Shown one piece after another: positions 15,891-24,908 of a stretch of DNA of 64,000 nt (position 1 is the stretch's first letter; every line of letters begins with the position of its first letter). This DNA is from a bacterium OL-1 (lineage in GTDB: Bacteria; Actinomycetota; Coriobacteriia; Coriobacteriales; Atopobiaceae): NCBI GenBank assembly GCA_000752675.2, contig LM994627.1, positions 615,815 through 679,814 of the forward strand. Reading direction: 5' to 3'. The notes under the pieces were generated by a model. The model had not been told where the DNA came from, made no database searches, and saw only the letters and a program-made list of their open reading frames with translations. A program made the position numbers and the translations under genes.

Positions 15891-16883
15891 CTACCTGATG
15901 ATGTCGCCGTTCTCGTCATACTTGTAGAAGCCCTCGCCCGCTGCCATACCAAGCCTGCCTTCGTCGATATACTTCTGCAGCACGGCCTTCATGCCCTTGA
16001 AGTTGTAGGGCAGCATCATCTTCCTGAGAAGGGGCGTCGCGATGCCGGGCACCTTCTGGTACTGGTCGACGATGTTCATGGCCGTGGTGAGACCAACAGT
16101 GTCGAACACCTGGAACGGGCCCTTGGGCGCGCCCGTGCCCGATGTCCATGCCTTGTCGATGCTCTCGGGATCTGAGATGCCATTGGCGAGAAGGTCAAGA
16201 CCAGAGAGCATCCAGGGCACAAGCTGGGAGTTGAGAAGGTATCCCGCCTTCTCCTTCTTCACCGGCAGCGGCTGCATGTGGATGCCACGGGCAAATTCGA
16301 GCACCGCCTGGAACGAGGCATCGCTCGTCTCGCACTGCACCATGACCTCGGTCACGTTGTGCTTCCAGATGGAATTGGCGAAGTGAAGCGCCAGGTAGCG
16401 GTCGGGACGGCCGGTGTCCTTGGTGAACTGCGAAGGCAGAAGCGACGAGGAGTTGGTGACGATGATGGTCTTCTCGGGCATGAGTGGCGCGACCTTCTTG
16501 AAGAAGTCCGCCTTCTGGTCTGCCACCTCGGCCATCGACTCGATCACGAGATCGGCATCTGCAACGGCCTTGGCGAGGTCGAGCTCGAGCTTCATGTCGT
16601 CGTGCGCCTTGCGTGCGCGGGCAACGCACTCGTCAGCGTCGAACGTGTCGAAATCGGCCAGGCCGGCGCACCAGGCGGGGTCATTTGCGCTCTCGGCGCC
16701 CTTCATGCCCTCGATGGCCTCGAGGTACTGCTGCTCGAACTTGTCGAGCTTGGGCTGGCAACGGCCGATGGAACCCTCGGAACGCAACCAGATGGTGACG
16801 TCATAGCCCCAGTAGGCCGTCTGCAGCGCGATCTGCGAGCCTAGCACGCCGCCGCCGGCAACAACAATCTTCTTGAATGCCAT
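15891..16883 (-). CDS. 3-hydroxyacyl-CoA dehydrogenase family protein
   Basis: 330 aa. The N-terminal Rossmann motif is VVAGGGVLGSQIA (GxGxxG type), followed by the two-domain layout of 3-hydroxybutyryl-CoA dehydrogenase. The catalytic histidine segment reads LALHFANSIWKHNVTEV instead of the common HFFNPxxxMxLVEV, so it belongs to a side branch. The last part (LGMAAGEGFYKYDENGD) is the usual family end. It would interconvert a 3-hydroxyacyl-CoA (or related hydroxy acid) and its 3-keto form with NAD(H). It follows folC on the same strand after 110 bp. The ATG at 16883 has GAGAGGA upstream. The exact substrate is uncertain. Confidence 0.85.
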   Translation of the reverse strand: MAFKKIVVAGGGVLGSQIALQTAYWGYDVTIWLRSEGSIGRCQPKLDKFEQQYLEAIEGMKGAESANDPAWCAGLADFDTFDADECVARARKAHDDMKLELDLAKAVADADLVIESMAEVADQKADFFKKVAPLMPEKTIIVTNSSSLLPSQFTKDTGRPDRYLALHFANSIWKHNVTEVMVQCETSDASFQAVLEFARGIHMQPLPVKKEKAGYLLNSQLVPWMLSGLDLLANGISDPESIDKAWTSGTGAPKGPFQVFDTVGLTTAMNIVDQYQKVPGIATPLLRKMMLPYNFKGMKAVLQKYIDEGRLGMAAGEGFYKYDENGDIIR

Positions 16884-16993
16884 GGCATGTCCTCTCGTTG
16901 GAATTGAACGTGTCAAACCGCGATTTTATCGTAGTTGGCACCTTCGACCACCGACGCACTTCGTAGGTGCGCCGGTACGAGAGGTAGACGGGG

Positions 16994-18433
16994 CTAGCAC
17001 ACGGTAGCGCCGCGGTTTTGGACTCCCGGACGAAAGATTCCCGTCACCTCGCCAGCCGTGGTGATGGACCCACAAGCGACAAACGGCTCATCGCCGAGAG
17101 CGGCGACAGCCTCTGCCACCGAGCCAAAAGTCCCGGCGGGCGTATTGCCAGCAGCCTCAAATAGCTTGGCTAACTCCTCAGCGGAAAGTGCTCGGGGCGA
17201 GGAGGTCTGCGTGCAAAACGCGCGTGGGAACTCCGGAGCCAACAGCCGCACGATGCCCTCGACGTCCTTGTCGGCGAGAACCGCGCAGAGAAGCGCAGGG
17301 CGCTCCTCCACGACGGGCGCAACTCCCCGGACGGCGGTGAGGAAGGTCGCCACGCTCTGCGGGTTGTGGCAGGCGTCCACAAGGGCAACGGGCTCGGCGC
17401 GAACCACGTCAAAGCGGCCAGGAGTTGGGCAGGTGACCACGGACCCAAAGAGCTTCTCGGCATCAAGCGGGCGACCAAGGTAGTCCTCGGCAAGCTGCAC
17501 GGCGCAGGCAATGTTCGCCGCCTGGTAGACGGGCTTGAGAGCGCTCACCTCCGCATACGAGGCGCGCGTGGTGCGCACGTCGAGCACGAGTGAGCCGCCA
17601 ATGCGGTTTGGCCTCTCGACCACGCGGTACGTGGCGTGCGGAAGGTCCGCGTGCGCACGCGGGATGCCAGGGTGCATCTCGCCCGCGGCATCGGCAAGCA
17701 CCTCGGGCCTAAGGAGCGTGGGCACCACGTCCTCGCGCGCACACTGGTCGAGAAACACGTCCTCCATCGTGTCCGGCGTGGCGGTGCCCACGCCTAGGAC
17801 GCAGCTGCGACCGCGCTTGATGATGGCGGCCTTCTCACCGGCGATCTTCTCCAGCGTGTCGCCGAGGATGCGCATGTGGTCGAGGCCAATGCCCGTAATG
17901 GCAACGCTCCTGATGGACTTCACGGCAGACGTGGCGTCCCAGCGCCCGCCCATTCCGCACTCGAGCACGGCCACATCGACGCCCGCCTCGGCAAAGACTA
18001 CGCACGCCGCAACAGTGAGCAGGTCGAACTCCGTGATGTCATAGGGCCTCTCGCCTGCCGAGGTGCGCTTGGCATTCACGCGCCTGCCTGCCTCCCGTGC
18101 CGCCACAATGCCGCGCGCAAAGGCGTCCTCTGAGACGGGCGAGCCGCCAACCTCCATGCGCTCGGTGTAGCTCACGAGCTCTGGCGAGGTATAGAGCGCC
18201 GTGCGCATCCCCTCGCCGCGAAGGATCGCGGCCGTGAAGCGCGCGGTCGACGTCTTGCCGTTGGTACCGGCAATCTGCACGCTCTGGAAGGCAAGGTCAG
18301 GGTTTCCCAGCTCGGCGAGCATGTCCTCCACGCTCTCGAGCATGGGACAGATGCCAAAGCGCAGCGCAGAGTGGAGAATCCCCAGCGCCTGGTCGTAGGT
18401 TGTGTGGGGAACGTCGAACGGAAGCTGGTACAT
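16994..18433 (-). CDS. folC: Bifunctional dihydrofolate / folylpolyglutamate synthase
   Basis: 479 aa. It has the Mur-ligase-type P-loop IAGTNGKTSTARF near residue 55, and family motifs TEFDLLTVAACVVFAEAGVD, ECGMGGRWDATS and DACHNPQS. It adds glutamate to dihydropteroate and to reduced folates, which keeps folate cofactors in the cell and raises their affinity for folate enzymes. It stands at the downstream end of the folate/one-carbon group. The ATG at 18433 is chosen by homology to family starts; the ribosome site in front is weak (GAGAG/GAGCGAG). Confidence 0.93.
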   Translation of the reverse strand: MYQLPFDVPHTTYDQALGILHSALRFGICPMLESVEDMLAELGNPDLAFQSVQIAGTNGKTSTARFTAAILRGEGMRTALYTSPELVSYTERMEVGGSPVSEDAFARGIVAAREAGRRVNAKRTSAGERPYDITEFDLLTVAACVVFAEAGVDVAVLECGMGGRWDATSAVKSIRSVAITGIGLDHMRILGDTLEKIAGEKAAIIKRGRSCVLGVGTATPDTMEDVFLDQCAREDVVPTLLRPEVLADAAGEMHPGIPRAHADLPHATYRVVERPNRIGGSLVLDVRTTRASYAEVSALKPVYQAANIACAVQLAEDYLGRPLDAEKLFGSVVTCPTPGRFDVVRAEPVALVDACHNPQSVATFLTAVRGVAPVVEERPALLCAVLADKDVEGIVRLLAPEFPRAFCTQTSSPRALSAEELAKLFEAAGNTPAGTFGSVAEAVAALGDEPFVACGSITTAGEVTGIFRPGVQNRGATVC

Positions 18434-18509
18434 ATCGTGTCTCGCTCTCTCGGCGCGGCTACCCGCGCGGTATCTCAACAAAGCCACACTAGCTTAGCGA
18501 TTTGTCCTC

Positions 18510-19406
18510 TTAGCGGCTTGTGTCAGCCGAGCCCTGCTCGGCGACGGATGCCGATGGCGCGGGAGCCTTGGGGCGCTCGCGCCCCAGCGCAAGCCAATAG
18601 GTGCATCCGACGAGGACCGCCCCGCCCACCAGGTTGCCAAGCGTTACCCAGAGGAGGTTGGAGCACGCCCCCGCAAGCAAGACGACCGAGGCGTCTCCTC
18701 CCAGCCCAAGCGACTGGGTGAGAAGCCCGTACGGGAGGAAGAACATGTTTGCCACGCAGTGCTCATACCCGGACGCGACAAAGCCCATGACCGGCATCAC
18801 GCAGGCAAGGAACTTGTCGGCAACAGAACGGCCGGCAAAGGACATCCACACCGCAAGGCACACCAGCACGTTGCACATGATGCCCCGGCAGAAGGCCGCC
18901 ACGGGCGAGAGGGATGCCTTTGATGCCGCCACGCTTGCCGCGGCAACGCCGACCGCCCCACCGTTGAGGCCGGCGAAGTTTGCACCCACGAGGATGAGGA
19001 CGAGCAGGAGCGAGCCCACGAAGTTGCCTGCGTAGACCGTAAGCCAGGAGCCAACGAGCCTGCTCGCCCCATACCTGCCGGAAAGGCAACCTATTACCAT
19101 GAGGTTGTTTCCGGTGAAGAGCTCGGCGCCGGCAACGACCACGAGGAAGAGCCCCACGGAGAAGACAAGGCCGCTCAGGATCTGCGAGGAGGCAAACCCC
19201 AGGCTTGAGTCGGACTTCACCACGAGCATGAGCGCAGCGCCCATCGCTATGAAGAGCCCAGCCATCACAGCGAGGAGAAACGCCCGCCAATGCGGCATTG
19301 AGGCCTTGCCCGCCCCAACGTCCGCCGCCTTGCGAAGCGTCCGCGCAGGCGACAGGCAATCCTGCCCCGAGCCAATCGAAGTGCCGGCACTCTTTTGCTC
19401 AGCCAT
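18510..19406 (-). CDS. Formate/nitrite transporter (FNT) family channel
   Basis: 298 aa with about six membrane helices. The FNT signatures are present: AGAELFTGNNLM in the first half, RGIMCNVLVCLAVWM in the middle, and GYEHCVANMFF with the central-pore histidine. FNT channels pass formate, nitrite, lactate or hydrosulfide. Formate is the best guess because formate-tetrahydrofolate ligase, folD and fchA lie directly upstream. The ATG at 19406 follows AGGAGG at nine bases. The N-terminal 40 residues are polar and cytosolic. Confidence 0.88.
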   Translation of the reverse strand: MAEQKSAGTSIGSGQDCLSPARTLRKAADVGAGKASMPHWRAFLLAVMAGLFIAMGAALMLVVKSDSSLGFASSQILSGLVFSVGLFLVVVAGAELFTGNNLMVIGCLSGRYGASRLVGSWLTVYAGNFVGSLLLVLILVGANFAGLNGGAVGVAAASVAASKASLSPVAAFCRGIMCNVLVCLAVWMSFAGRSVADKFLACVMPVMGFVASGYEHCVANMFFLPYGLLTQSLGLGGDASVVLLAGACSNLLWVTLGNLVGGAVLVGCTYWLALGRERPKAPAPSASVAEQGSADTSR

Positions 19407-19492
19407 GGCACACAACCTCCTAGGAACCCGGGCGCGCCGGGTCCAACGCAGTAAAGCGATTGATTGTAGAAATGCCGAGAGAATCCTCTTAT

Positions 19493-20137
19493 CTAGAGGC
19501 CCAGCAGCCTCAATGCCTCCGCACGCGTCTTCATGTCGTTCTTGAAGGTTCCGCGCACGGCCGAGGTCACGGTCTGCGCCCCGGGGGTGCGGATTCCGCG
19601 GATGGTCATGCAGGTGTGCTCGGCCTGGATAACGACAAGGACGCCCAGCGGGTTGAGCTCGCGCACCATGGCATCGGCAATCTGGCTCGTGAGCCGCTCC
19701 TGCAGCTGGGGACGGTGAGCGTAGCCCGTGACGCAGCGGGCAATCTTAGAGAGACCGGTGATGCGGCCGTCGCGGGGAATGTAGCACACGCTCGCCTTCC
19801 CCATGAAGGGCAGGATGTGGTGCTCGCACATGCTGGCAAAGGGGATGTCGCGCACGACGACCATCTCCTCGTTGCCCGGCTCGTGGAACTGCTTTCGCAG
19901 GTAGTGACCAGGGTCCTCCTGCATGCCTCCGAAGATCTCCTCGCAGGCGCGAGCGACGCGATCGGGCGTGCCGACAAGCCCGGGCCTGTCGGGGTCCTCG
20001 CCAATGGCGAAGAGGAACTCCCTCACGGCAGCCTCAACGCGCGACTTGTCGAGCTTGCCGTAGGTAAGCTCGGAAGTCCTGCCGGGACCTTCCGTCTGCC
20101 CGGGAAGGTCAAAGTCCTCGTCATCGCGATCGTCCAT
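19493..20137 (-). CDS. folE: GTP cyclohydrolase I
   Basis: 214 aa. The zinc site is complete: C and H in [12 protein letters not shown] and the second cysteine in [30 protein letters not shown] and the closing LLGL are also typical. It turns GTP into 7,8-dihydroneopterin triphosphate, the first step of folate synthesis, and is a homodecamer in known cases. The start lies two bases after the folD stop, so the two are translationally coupled. The frame extends much further upstream, but that part is only an antisense-like reading of folD. Confidence 0.95.
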   Translation of the reverse strand: MDDRDDEDFDLPGQTEGPGRTSELTYGKLDKSRVEAAVREFLFAIGEDPDRPGLVGTPDRVARACEEIFGGMQEDPGHYLRKQFHEPGNEEMVVVRDIPFASMCEHHILPFMGKASVCYIPRDGRITGLSKIARCVTGYAHRPQLQERLTSQIADAMVRELNPLGVLVVIQAEHTCMTIRGIRTPGAQTVTSAVRGTFKNDMKTRAEALRLLGL

Positions 20138-20139
20138 CG

Positions 20140-20997
20140 CTAGCCCACCGTCCTCTGAGCCGCCTCGACCACGTGCTTGGCCAGCACCGCCGTGGTGACG
20201 GATCCCACGCCCCCGGGAACGGGGGTGATGGCGCGCACCACGGGCTCGACGGCGTCGTAGTCCACGTCGCCCACGAGCATGCCGGCCTTCTCGTCCCAGT
20301 TGATGCCAACGTCGACCACGACCTGCTGGGGAGCGCCGCATGCTGCCCCCACCGTGCCGATGTGACCCGCCGCCGCAACCACGATGTCTGCATCCTTGCA
20401 AGCCGCAGCAAGGTCGCGCGTGTGCGTGTGGCACATGGTCACGGTGGCGTTTCTCGCCTGCAGCATCATGGAGACGGGCTTGCCGATGACAAGCGAACGG
20501 CCCACGACGGTGACCTTGGCTCCGTCGAGGGGAACCTTGTAGTAGTCGAGGAGCTCGACCACGGCCTCGGCGGTGCACGGCGGAAAGCCAAGCGGTCTGT
20601 TGGCAAAAACGCCGTAGAGCGAGCCGGTCGTGATGCAGTCCACGTCCTTTGCGGGATCGAGTGCAGCGCATGCAGCGGCCTCGTCAAGCGTCTTGGGAAG
20701 CGGGCGAAACATGAGGCAGCCGTGAATCGACGAGTCCTCGTTGACCTCGTTGATCACGTGCATGAGCTGCTCCTGGGGGCAGTCCGCAGGCAGCACGAAC
20801 TTGCGCAGGCCAAGGCCGACCTTATCCGCGCGCTTTGTGGCACCGCGCTCGTAGGAGAGGTCGTCCTCGCGCTCCCCCACGCGCACGATGGCGAGCGTGG
20901 GGCGAACGCCCTTCTCGGCAAGCGCCTCAACCTGAGGAACAAGCCGTTCTGTGAGTGCCTTTGCAACGGGTGCGCCCTTCATTACCTGCTCGGCCAA
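20140..20997 (-). CDS. folD: Methylenetetrahydrofolate dehydrogenase / cyclohydrolase
   Basis: 285 aa. The catalytic YxxxK-type pair is visible in [15 protein letters not shown], followed by [20 protein letters not shown], the NAD(P) motif [14 protein letters not shown], and the family end [15 protein letters not shown]. It converts 5,10-methylene-THF to 10-formyl-THF. The start is a TTG at 20997, taken because GAGGGG stands six bases before it; an ATG five codons later has no good site. The first codons overlap the end of fchA by 16 bp, which suggests coupling. It is one step of the proposed C1 oxidation route. Confidence 0.95.
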   Translation of the reverse strand: MAEQVMKGAPVAKALTERLVPQVEALAEKGVRPTLAIVRVGEREDDLSYERGATKRADKVGLGLRKFVLPADCPQEQLMHVINEVNEDSSIHGCLMFRPLPKTLDEAAACAALDPAKDVDCITTGSLYGVFANRPLGFPPCTAEAVVELLDYYKVPLDGAKVTVVGRSLVIGKPVSMMLQARNATVTMCHTHTRDLAAACKDADIVVAAAGHIGTVGAACGAPQQVVVDVGINWDEKAGMLVGDVDYDAVEPVVRAITPVPGGVGSVTTAVLAKHVVEAAQRTVG

Positions 20998-21626
20998 CGG
21001 ATTCCCCTCTCAACTCGCACATAGGCGTCATCCGCCTTCTTGCATCCCTCATCGAGCATCTCCTGCGTATGGGATAGGAGGTCCTCAGCGTACTCTCGAT
21101 CGGCCATCGACTTGGCGTTGATGAAGATGTTGAGGCTCACGGCCTTGAGCGCGGCCGAGAGAAGCGTGGCACCAGCGCCGGCATCGCTTATTGCAATCCT
21201 GGTCCCGATGCGGCTTATCTCGTCTACCAGGTCAATCGCCTCGCAGGTCTTCTCCATGATCTTGAGGGGCGGCTCGCAGGCAGAGCGCAGCGCCGCCTCC
21301 ATGACCTCGGCCTTGTGCGCACGCTCCTCTTCGGTCCCCTTGGGAAGCCCATAGGCGCGTGAGAGCGGCTCGAAGGCCTTGGCATCCTCGTCCGCCAGGA
21401 CGAGAAGCTCGTCGCGCACCGCCTCGAAGCGAGGGATCAGCTCCTCGATGCGACCTTGGACGTCTGCGTACCTCTTCTTGCCAAGCGTGAGACTAGCGAC
21501 CATCTGACCAAGCGAGGCGCCCACAGCGGCAGCAACCGCAGAGGCCCCGCCCCCACCAGGCACGGGGGCCTTGGAGGAGAGCACGTCCGAGAACTCCTCC
21601 ACCCGCATATCCGCGACAGTATCCAT
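20982..21626 (-). CDS. fchA: Formiminotetrahydrofolate cyclodeaminase / methenyl-THF cyclohydrolase (FchA family)
   Basis: 214 aa, all-helical. The N-terminal PVPGGGGASAVAAAVGASLG and the later AISDAGAGATLLSAALKA are typical of the cyclodeaminase domain found alone in FchA and as part of mammalian FTCD. It makes or opens the methenyl bridge of folate (5-formimino-THF to 5,10-methenyl-THF plus ammonia). It stands between fhs and folD, which catalyse the adjoining steps. The ATG at 21626 has GGGAGGG just upstream. The 44 residues before it in the open frame look non-coding. Confidence 0.9.
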   Translation of the reverse strand: MDTVADMRVEEFSDVLSSKAPVPGGGGASAVAAAVGASLGQMVASLTLGKKRYADVQGRIEELIPRFEAVRDELLVLADEDAKAFEPLSRAYGLPKGTEEERAHKAEVMEAALRSACEPPLKIMEKTCEAIDLVDEISRIGTRIAISDAGAGATLLSAALKAVSLNIFINAKSMADREYAEDLLSHTQEMLDEGCKKADDAYVRVERGIRWPSR

Positions 21627-21764
21627 GAACCCTCCCATAGAAGGAATCATCCGAAGAAAGAAAATGATAGAAGCGCGCCCAGGCGACTCCCCAAGGCGCC
21701 CGCCGAGAAGCACGACGAGCCGCCAAGGGGACAAGCGCCGTCGGGCTGCCAGAGGCATCGAGTA

Positions 21765-21837
21765 GCGGCCCCGGAAATCTAAGCGAAGGTATCTGAGCGC
21801 AAAGCGCGAAGCACCTTCGCGTGATTTCCGGGGCCGC
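21765..21837 (-). repeat. 73-nt near-perfect stem-loop between fhs and fchA
   Basis: Outer stem of 15 perfect pairs (GCGGCCCCGGAAATC at 21765-21779 with 21823-21837), then a further stem of about ten pairs with one mismatch (21781-21790 with 21813-21822), and a 22-base loop. There is no T-run on either side, so it is more likely an mRNA stability or processing hairpin than a plain terminator. Confidence 0.8.
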
Positions 21838-21848
21838 CCCAGGCGCCC

Positions 21849-23516
21849 TTAGAACAGCCCGACGATCTTGCCGTCAGGCGTCACGTCGATCTTCTCGGCG
21901 GCCGGCACCTTGGGGAGTCCGGGCATCGTCATGATGTCGCCCGTGAGCGCCACGATAAACCCTGCGCCTGCGGAAACCTTGAGGTTGCGGACGGTGATGC
22001 GGAAGCCCTCGGGGGCACCGAGCTTGTGCTGGTCGTCGGTGAAGGAGTACTGCGTCTTGGCAACGCAGATGGGAAGCTTGCCAAAGCCCTGCTCCTCCAG
22101 CTCCTTGAGCTGCCTGGCCGCCTTGGTGGTGTAGTCCACGCCGTCGGCGTGGTAGATCTTGGTGGCGATGGCGTTGAGCTTGTTGGCAATCGTGTCATCA
22201 AGATCGTAGGCAAACTGGAAGTCGTTGGGCTGCTCGCAGAGGCGCACGACCTCCTCGGCAAGCGCCAGGCCACCCTCGCCGCCCTTTGCCCAGACCTCGG
22301 AGAGGGCAACGTTCACGCCGAGCTTGTTGCACTCGTCCTCGACGAGCCTGAGCTCGGCAGCGGTGTCCGTGGGGAACGCGTTGATGGCAACGACCACCGG
22401 AAGCTTGAAGACGTCCTTGATGTTGGAGACATGACGGAGCAGGTTGGGAAGACCCGCCTTGACGGCGTCGAGGTTCTCTGCGGTGAGCTCGTTCTTGGGG
22501 ACGCCGCCGTTGTACTTGAGCGCACGGACGGTGGCAACCAGCACGACGGCATCGGGGTGCAGGCCGGCGTAGCGGCTCTTGATGTCAAGGAACTTCTCGG
22601 CGCCAAGGTCTGCGCCAAAGCCGGCCTCGGTCACCACGTAGTCGGCGAGCTTGAGGGCTGTGGTTGTTGCCTCGACGGAGTTGCAGCCGTGCGCGATGTT
22701 GGCGAACGGGCCGCCGTGCACAAAGGCGGGGTTGTTCTCGAGCGTCTGCACAAGGTTGGGCTTGATGGCATCCTTGAGCAGCGCCGTCATGGCTCCCTCG
22801 GCGTGGATGTCGTGGACCGTGACGGGCTTTCGGTCAAAGGTGTAGGCAATAACCATGCGACCGAGACGCGCCTTGAGATCCATGAGGTCGGTGGCCAGGC
22901 AGAAGCAAGCCATGACCTCGGAGGCCACGGTGATGTCGAAGCCATCCTCGCGCGGCATGCCGTTGGCAACGCCACCCAGGCCGTCCACGATGCTCCTGAG
23001 CTGGCGGTCGTTCATGTCGACGCAGCGCTTCCACACGATGCGGCGCGGGTCAATGCCAAGGGTGTTGCCCTGCTTGATGTGGTTGTCCAGCATAGCGGCG
23101 CAGAGGTTGTTGGCCGCGCCAATGGCGTGGAAGTCACCGGTGAAGTGCAGGTTGATGTCCTCCATGGGGACAACCTGGGCGTACCCGCCGCCCGCGGCGC
23201 CACCCTTGATGCCAAAGACGGGGCCAAGCGAAGGTTCGCGCAGGCAGAGCATGGCGTTCTTGCCCATCTTGCAGAGGGCGTCCTCAAGTCCCACGGACGT
23301 GGTGGTCTTGCCCTCGCCTGCGGGCGTGGGGTTGATGGCGGTGACCAGAATGAGCTTGCCCTTCATGGGCGTATTGGAAAAGGCGTGGATGTCCACCTTT
23401 GCCTTGTAGTTTCCGTAGAGCTCCAGCTGCTCGGGACCCAACCCCGCCTTCTTGGCGACCTCGGTAATGGGGAGCATCTTCGCCTCTTGGGCAATCTCGA
23501 TATCTGACTTTGCCAT
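21849..23516 (-). CDS. fhs: Formate-tetrahydrofolate ligase
   Basis: 555 aa, the usual length. It has the P-loop [12 protein letters not shown] near residue 67 and the family stretches [20 protein letters not shown] and [12 protein letters not shown]. The reaction is formate + ATP + THF to 10-formyl-THF; in catabolic settings it can run backwards and yield ATP. With folD, fchA and the formate channel next to it, it is the core of the C1 group. AAGGAAG and AGGAG lie upstream of the ATG. The 555-bp region in front carries a pair of 61-bp direct repeats. Confidence 0.97.
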   Translation of the reverse strand: MAKSDIEIAQEAKMLPITEVAKKAGLGPEQLELYGNYKAKVDIHAFSNTPMKGKLILVTAINPTPAGEGKTTTSVGLEDALCKMGKNAMLCLREPSLGPVFGIKGGAAGGGYAQVVPMEDINLHFTGDFHAIGAANNLCAAMLDNHIKQGNTLGIDPRRIVWKRCVDMNDRQLRSIVDGLGGVANGMPREDGFDITVASEVMACFCLATDLMDLKARLGRMVIAYTFDRKPVTVHDIHAEGAMTALLKDAIKPNLVQTLENNPAFVHGGPFANIAHGCNSVEATTTALKLADYVVTEAGFGADLGAEKFLDIKSRYAGLHPDAVVLVATVRALKYNGGVPKNELTAENLDAVKAGLPNLLRHVSNIKDVFKLPVVVAINAFPTDTAAELRLVEDECNKLGVNVALSEVWAKGGEGGLALAEEVVRLCEQPNDFQFAYDLDDTIANKLNAIATKIYHADGVDYTTKAARQLKELEEQGFGKLPICVAKTQYSFTDDQHKLGAPEGFRITVRNLKVSAGAGFIVALTGDIMTMPGLPKVPAAEKIDVTPDGKIVGLF

Positions 23517-23598
23517 CTCCTGACTTCCTTTCGCTTTATGGCGCTAGTCGACGCCAACGGTTACCGAGTTTCACGGGACGAACTGACCGCGTCCCATT

Positions 23599-23659
23599 GT
23601 GCCGCTCCGGGCCACGTCGCCATCGCAAGAATCCAAGATGAAACATGGATACTACCGAG
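23599..23659 (-). repeat. 61-bp direct repeat, copy proximal to fhs
   Basis: Matches 23872-23932 at 56 of 61 positions, same orientation; four of the five differences are transitions. On the minus strand it contains a small hairpin (ATCCA ... TGGAT) and then TTGCGATGGCGACGTGGCC. Confidence 0.85.
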
Positions 23660-23871
23660 TGAACGCACCTGAGATACCAACGAACCAAGGCAGTCTCCCC
23701 GTCGCTTGCAAGGAGATGCTACGGCCCTGCCACGCACCTCTCAATGTCAAAACAATACAAATCGAGGTGCAGAAAACCGTTCAATTTGACCAGGCGCTCT
23801 GCCCCTCGTTAGCTCAACCTTACCTGCGGTGTGAGCGAATGGGAATACCGTTTGAGAATGACGTGATACTC

Positions 23872-23932
23872 GTGTCGCTCCGGGCCACGTCGCCATCGCA
23901 AGAATCCAGGATGATACGTGGATACCACCGAG
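23872..23932 (-). repeat. 61-bp direct repeat, distal copy
   Basis: Second copy of the repeat at 23599-23659, 273 bp away. Both lie between the SDR gene and fhs and nowhere else in the window. Confidence 0.85.
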
Positions 23933-24071
23933 AACGGATAGCCAAGCCGTGAAAGACTCGTTGCTCACCTAACGGCGCATCAAAAATCCTCGCGGCCAGG
24001 CAGCCAATTGCCTAGAGAAGGGCCCGCCCAGAAGAGCGGGCCCACCCTTGCAGTTATCTTCGCATCATGGG

Positions 24072-24896
24072 CTAGAAGGTGGTCCAGCCACCGTCCACGG
24101 TTATCTGGGCGCCATTCACATAGGCATTGTCATCATCGAGAAGGAACAGTATTGCCCTTGCAATGTCCTCTGGCGTTCCCATCATGGTGTTGCCATCCGC
24201 ATCGCAACCCAGTGAAACTCCCCCGCGAACGTTGTACAGCTCGTTGCCCTCGGAATCCATGATTTCGCGATCTGGCCACTTCTCCATAGCGTTCCCCAGG
24301 ATGCCGGAGAGTATTGCCCCCGGGTTTACGACGTTCACCCTAAGGTTGCGCCAGTGATACGACCATGCAAGATTTCGCGCAAGGCCAAGGACTGCGTGCT
24401 TCGAGGTTACGTATGCCGCCCCCGCAGTGGAGCCATACAGTCCGCCCACCGAACCGACTATCACAACATTTGCCGCAGGCCCCTCATGATCGAGCAGCAT
24501 GGGAAGGCAGTCTCGAACAAGGTAGAAGCAATCGTTGCAGTTCACATCCATGACATATTGCCAAAGTGCATCATCTGTCTTGTGAGCAGGGCACATGAGG
24601 TCGAGAACCCCGGCGACATACAGCAGGCTATCGATTCGCCCGTACTTCTCGCGAGCCGCCGCAACAAGACCCGAACGGTCTTCGGAGCTCGTTACGTCTC
24701 CGTAGACCATTTCAAGATTGCCTTTGAATTCGGGCAGCTCCTCGGAGATCTCCTCGAGCGTATCGGCCATGTTGTCTCTGTTGTTGTCGAATCCAATCAC
24801 CGTTGCTCCATCGGCAAGAAGCATCTTGAGGGTGGCTGCCCCCATCCCCGAAGCGCATCCAACGAGTACAACGACCTTTCCCTTCATGGAAGACAT
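24072..24896 (-). CDS. Short-chain dehydrogenase/reductase (SDR) family protein
   Basis: 274 aa. The cofactor loop is VGCASGMGAAT near residue 13, the active tyrosine-lysine pair is in AAYVTSKHAVLG (YxxxK), and the C-terminus ends INxxG-like AQITVDGGWTTF. It is a classical SDR that oxidises or reduces an alcohol/ketone with NAD(P)(H). An Asp at the end of the second strand (GFDNN) favours NAD(H). It is the last gene of module B, 12 bp after the GcvT-like gene. AGGAGGG stands eight bases before the ATG. The substrate is unknown. Confidence 0.88.
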   Translation of the reverse strand: MSSMKGKVVVLVGCASGMGAATLKMLLADGATVIGFDNNRDNMADTLEEISEELPEFKGNLEMVYGDVTSSEDRSGLVAAAREKYGRIDSLLYVAGVLDLMCPAHKTDDALWQYVMDVNCNDCFYLVRDCLPMLLDHEGPAANVVIVGSVGGLYGSTAGAAYVTSKHAVLGLARNLAWSYHWRNLRVNVVNPGAILSGILGNAMEKWPDREIMDSEGNELYNVRGGVSLGCDADGNTMMGTPEDIARAILFLLDDDNAYVNGAQITVDGGWTTF

Positions 24897-24908
24897 GGCA
24901 TATCCCTC

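Larger units (their letters stand above)
23517..24071 (-). other. Long fhs upstream region, no gene
   Basis: 555 bp between the SDR gene and fhs. It holds the two 61-bp direct repeats (23599-23659, 23872-23932) and an inverted repeat GCACCTC ... GAGGTGC (about 23730-23770). The single open frame seen across it on the plus strand repeats the same peptide twice and has no supported start, so it is not called. A regulated leader for fhs is likely. Confidence 0.5.

Noticed and set aside
23599..23952. 117-codon plus-strand frame across the repeats before fhs
   Set aside because: It repeats a peptide only because of the DNA repeat; no ribosome site or coding bias.
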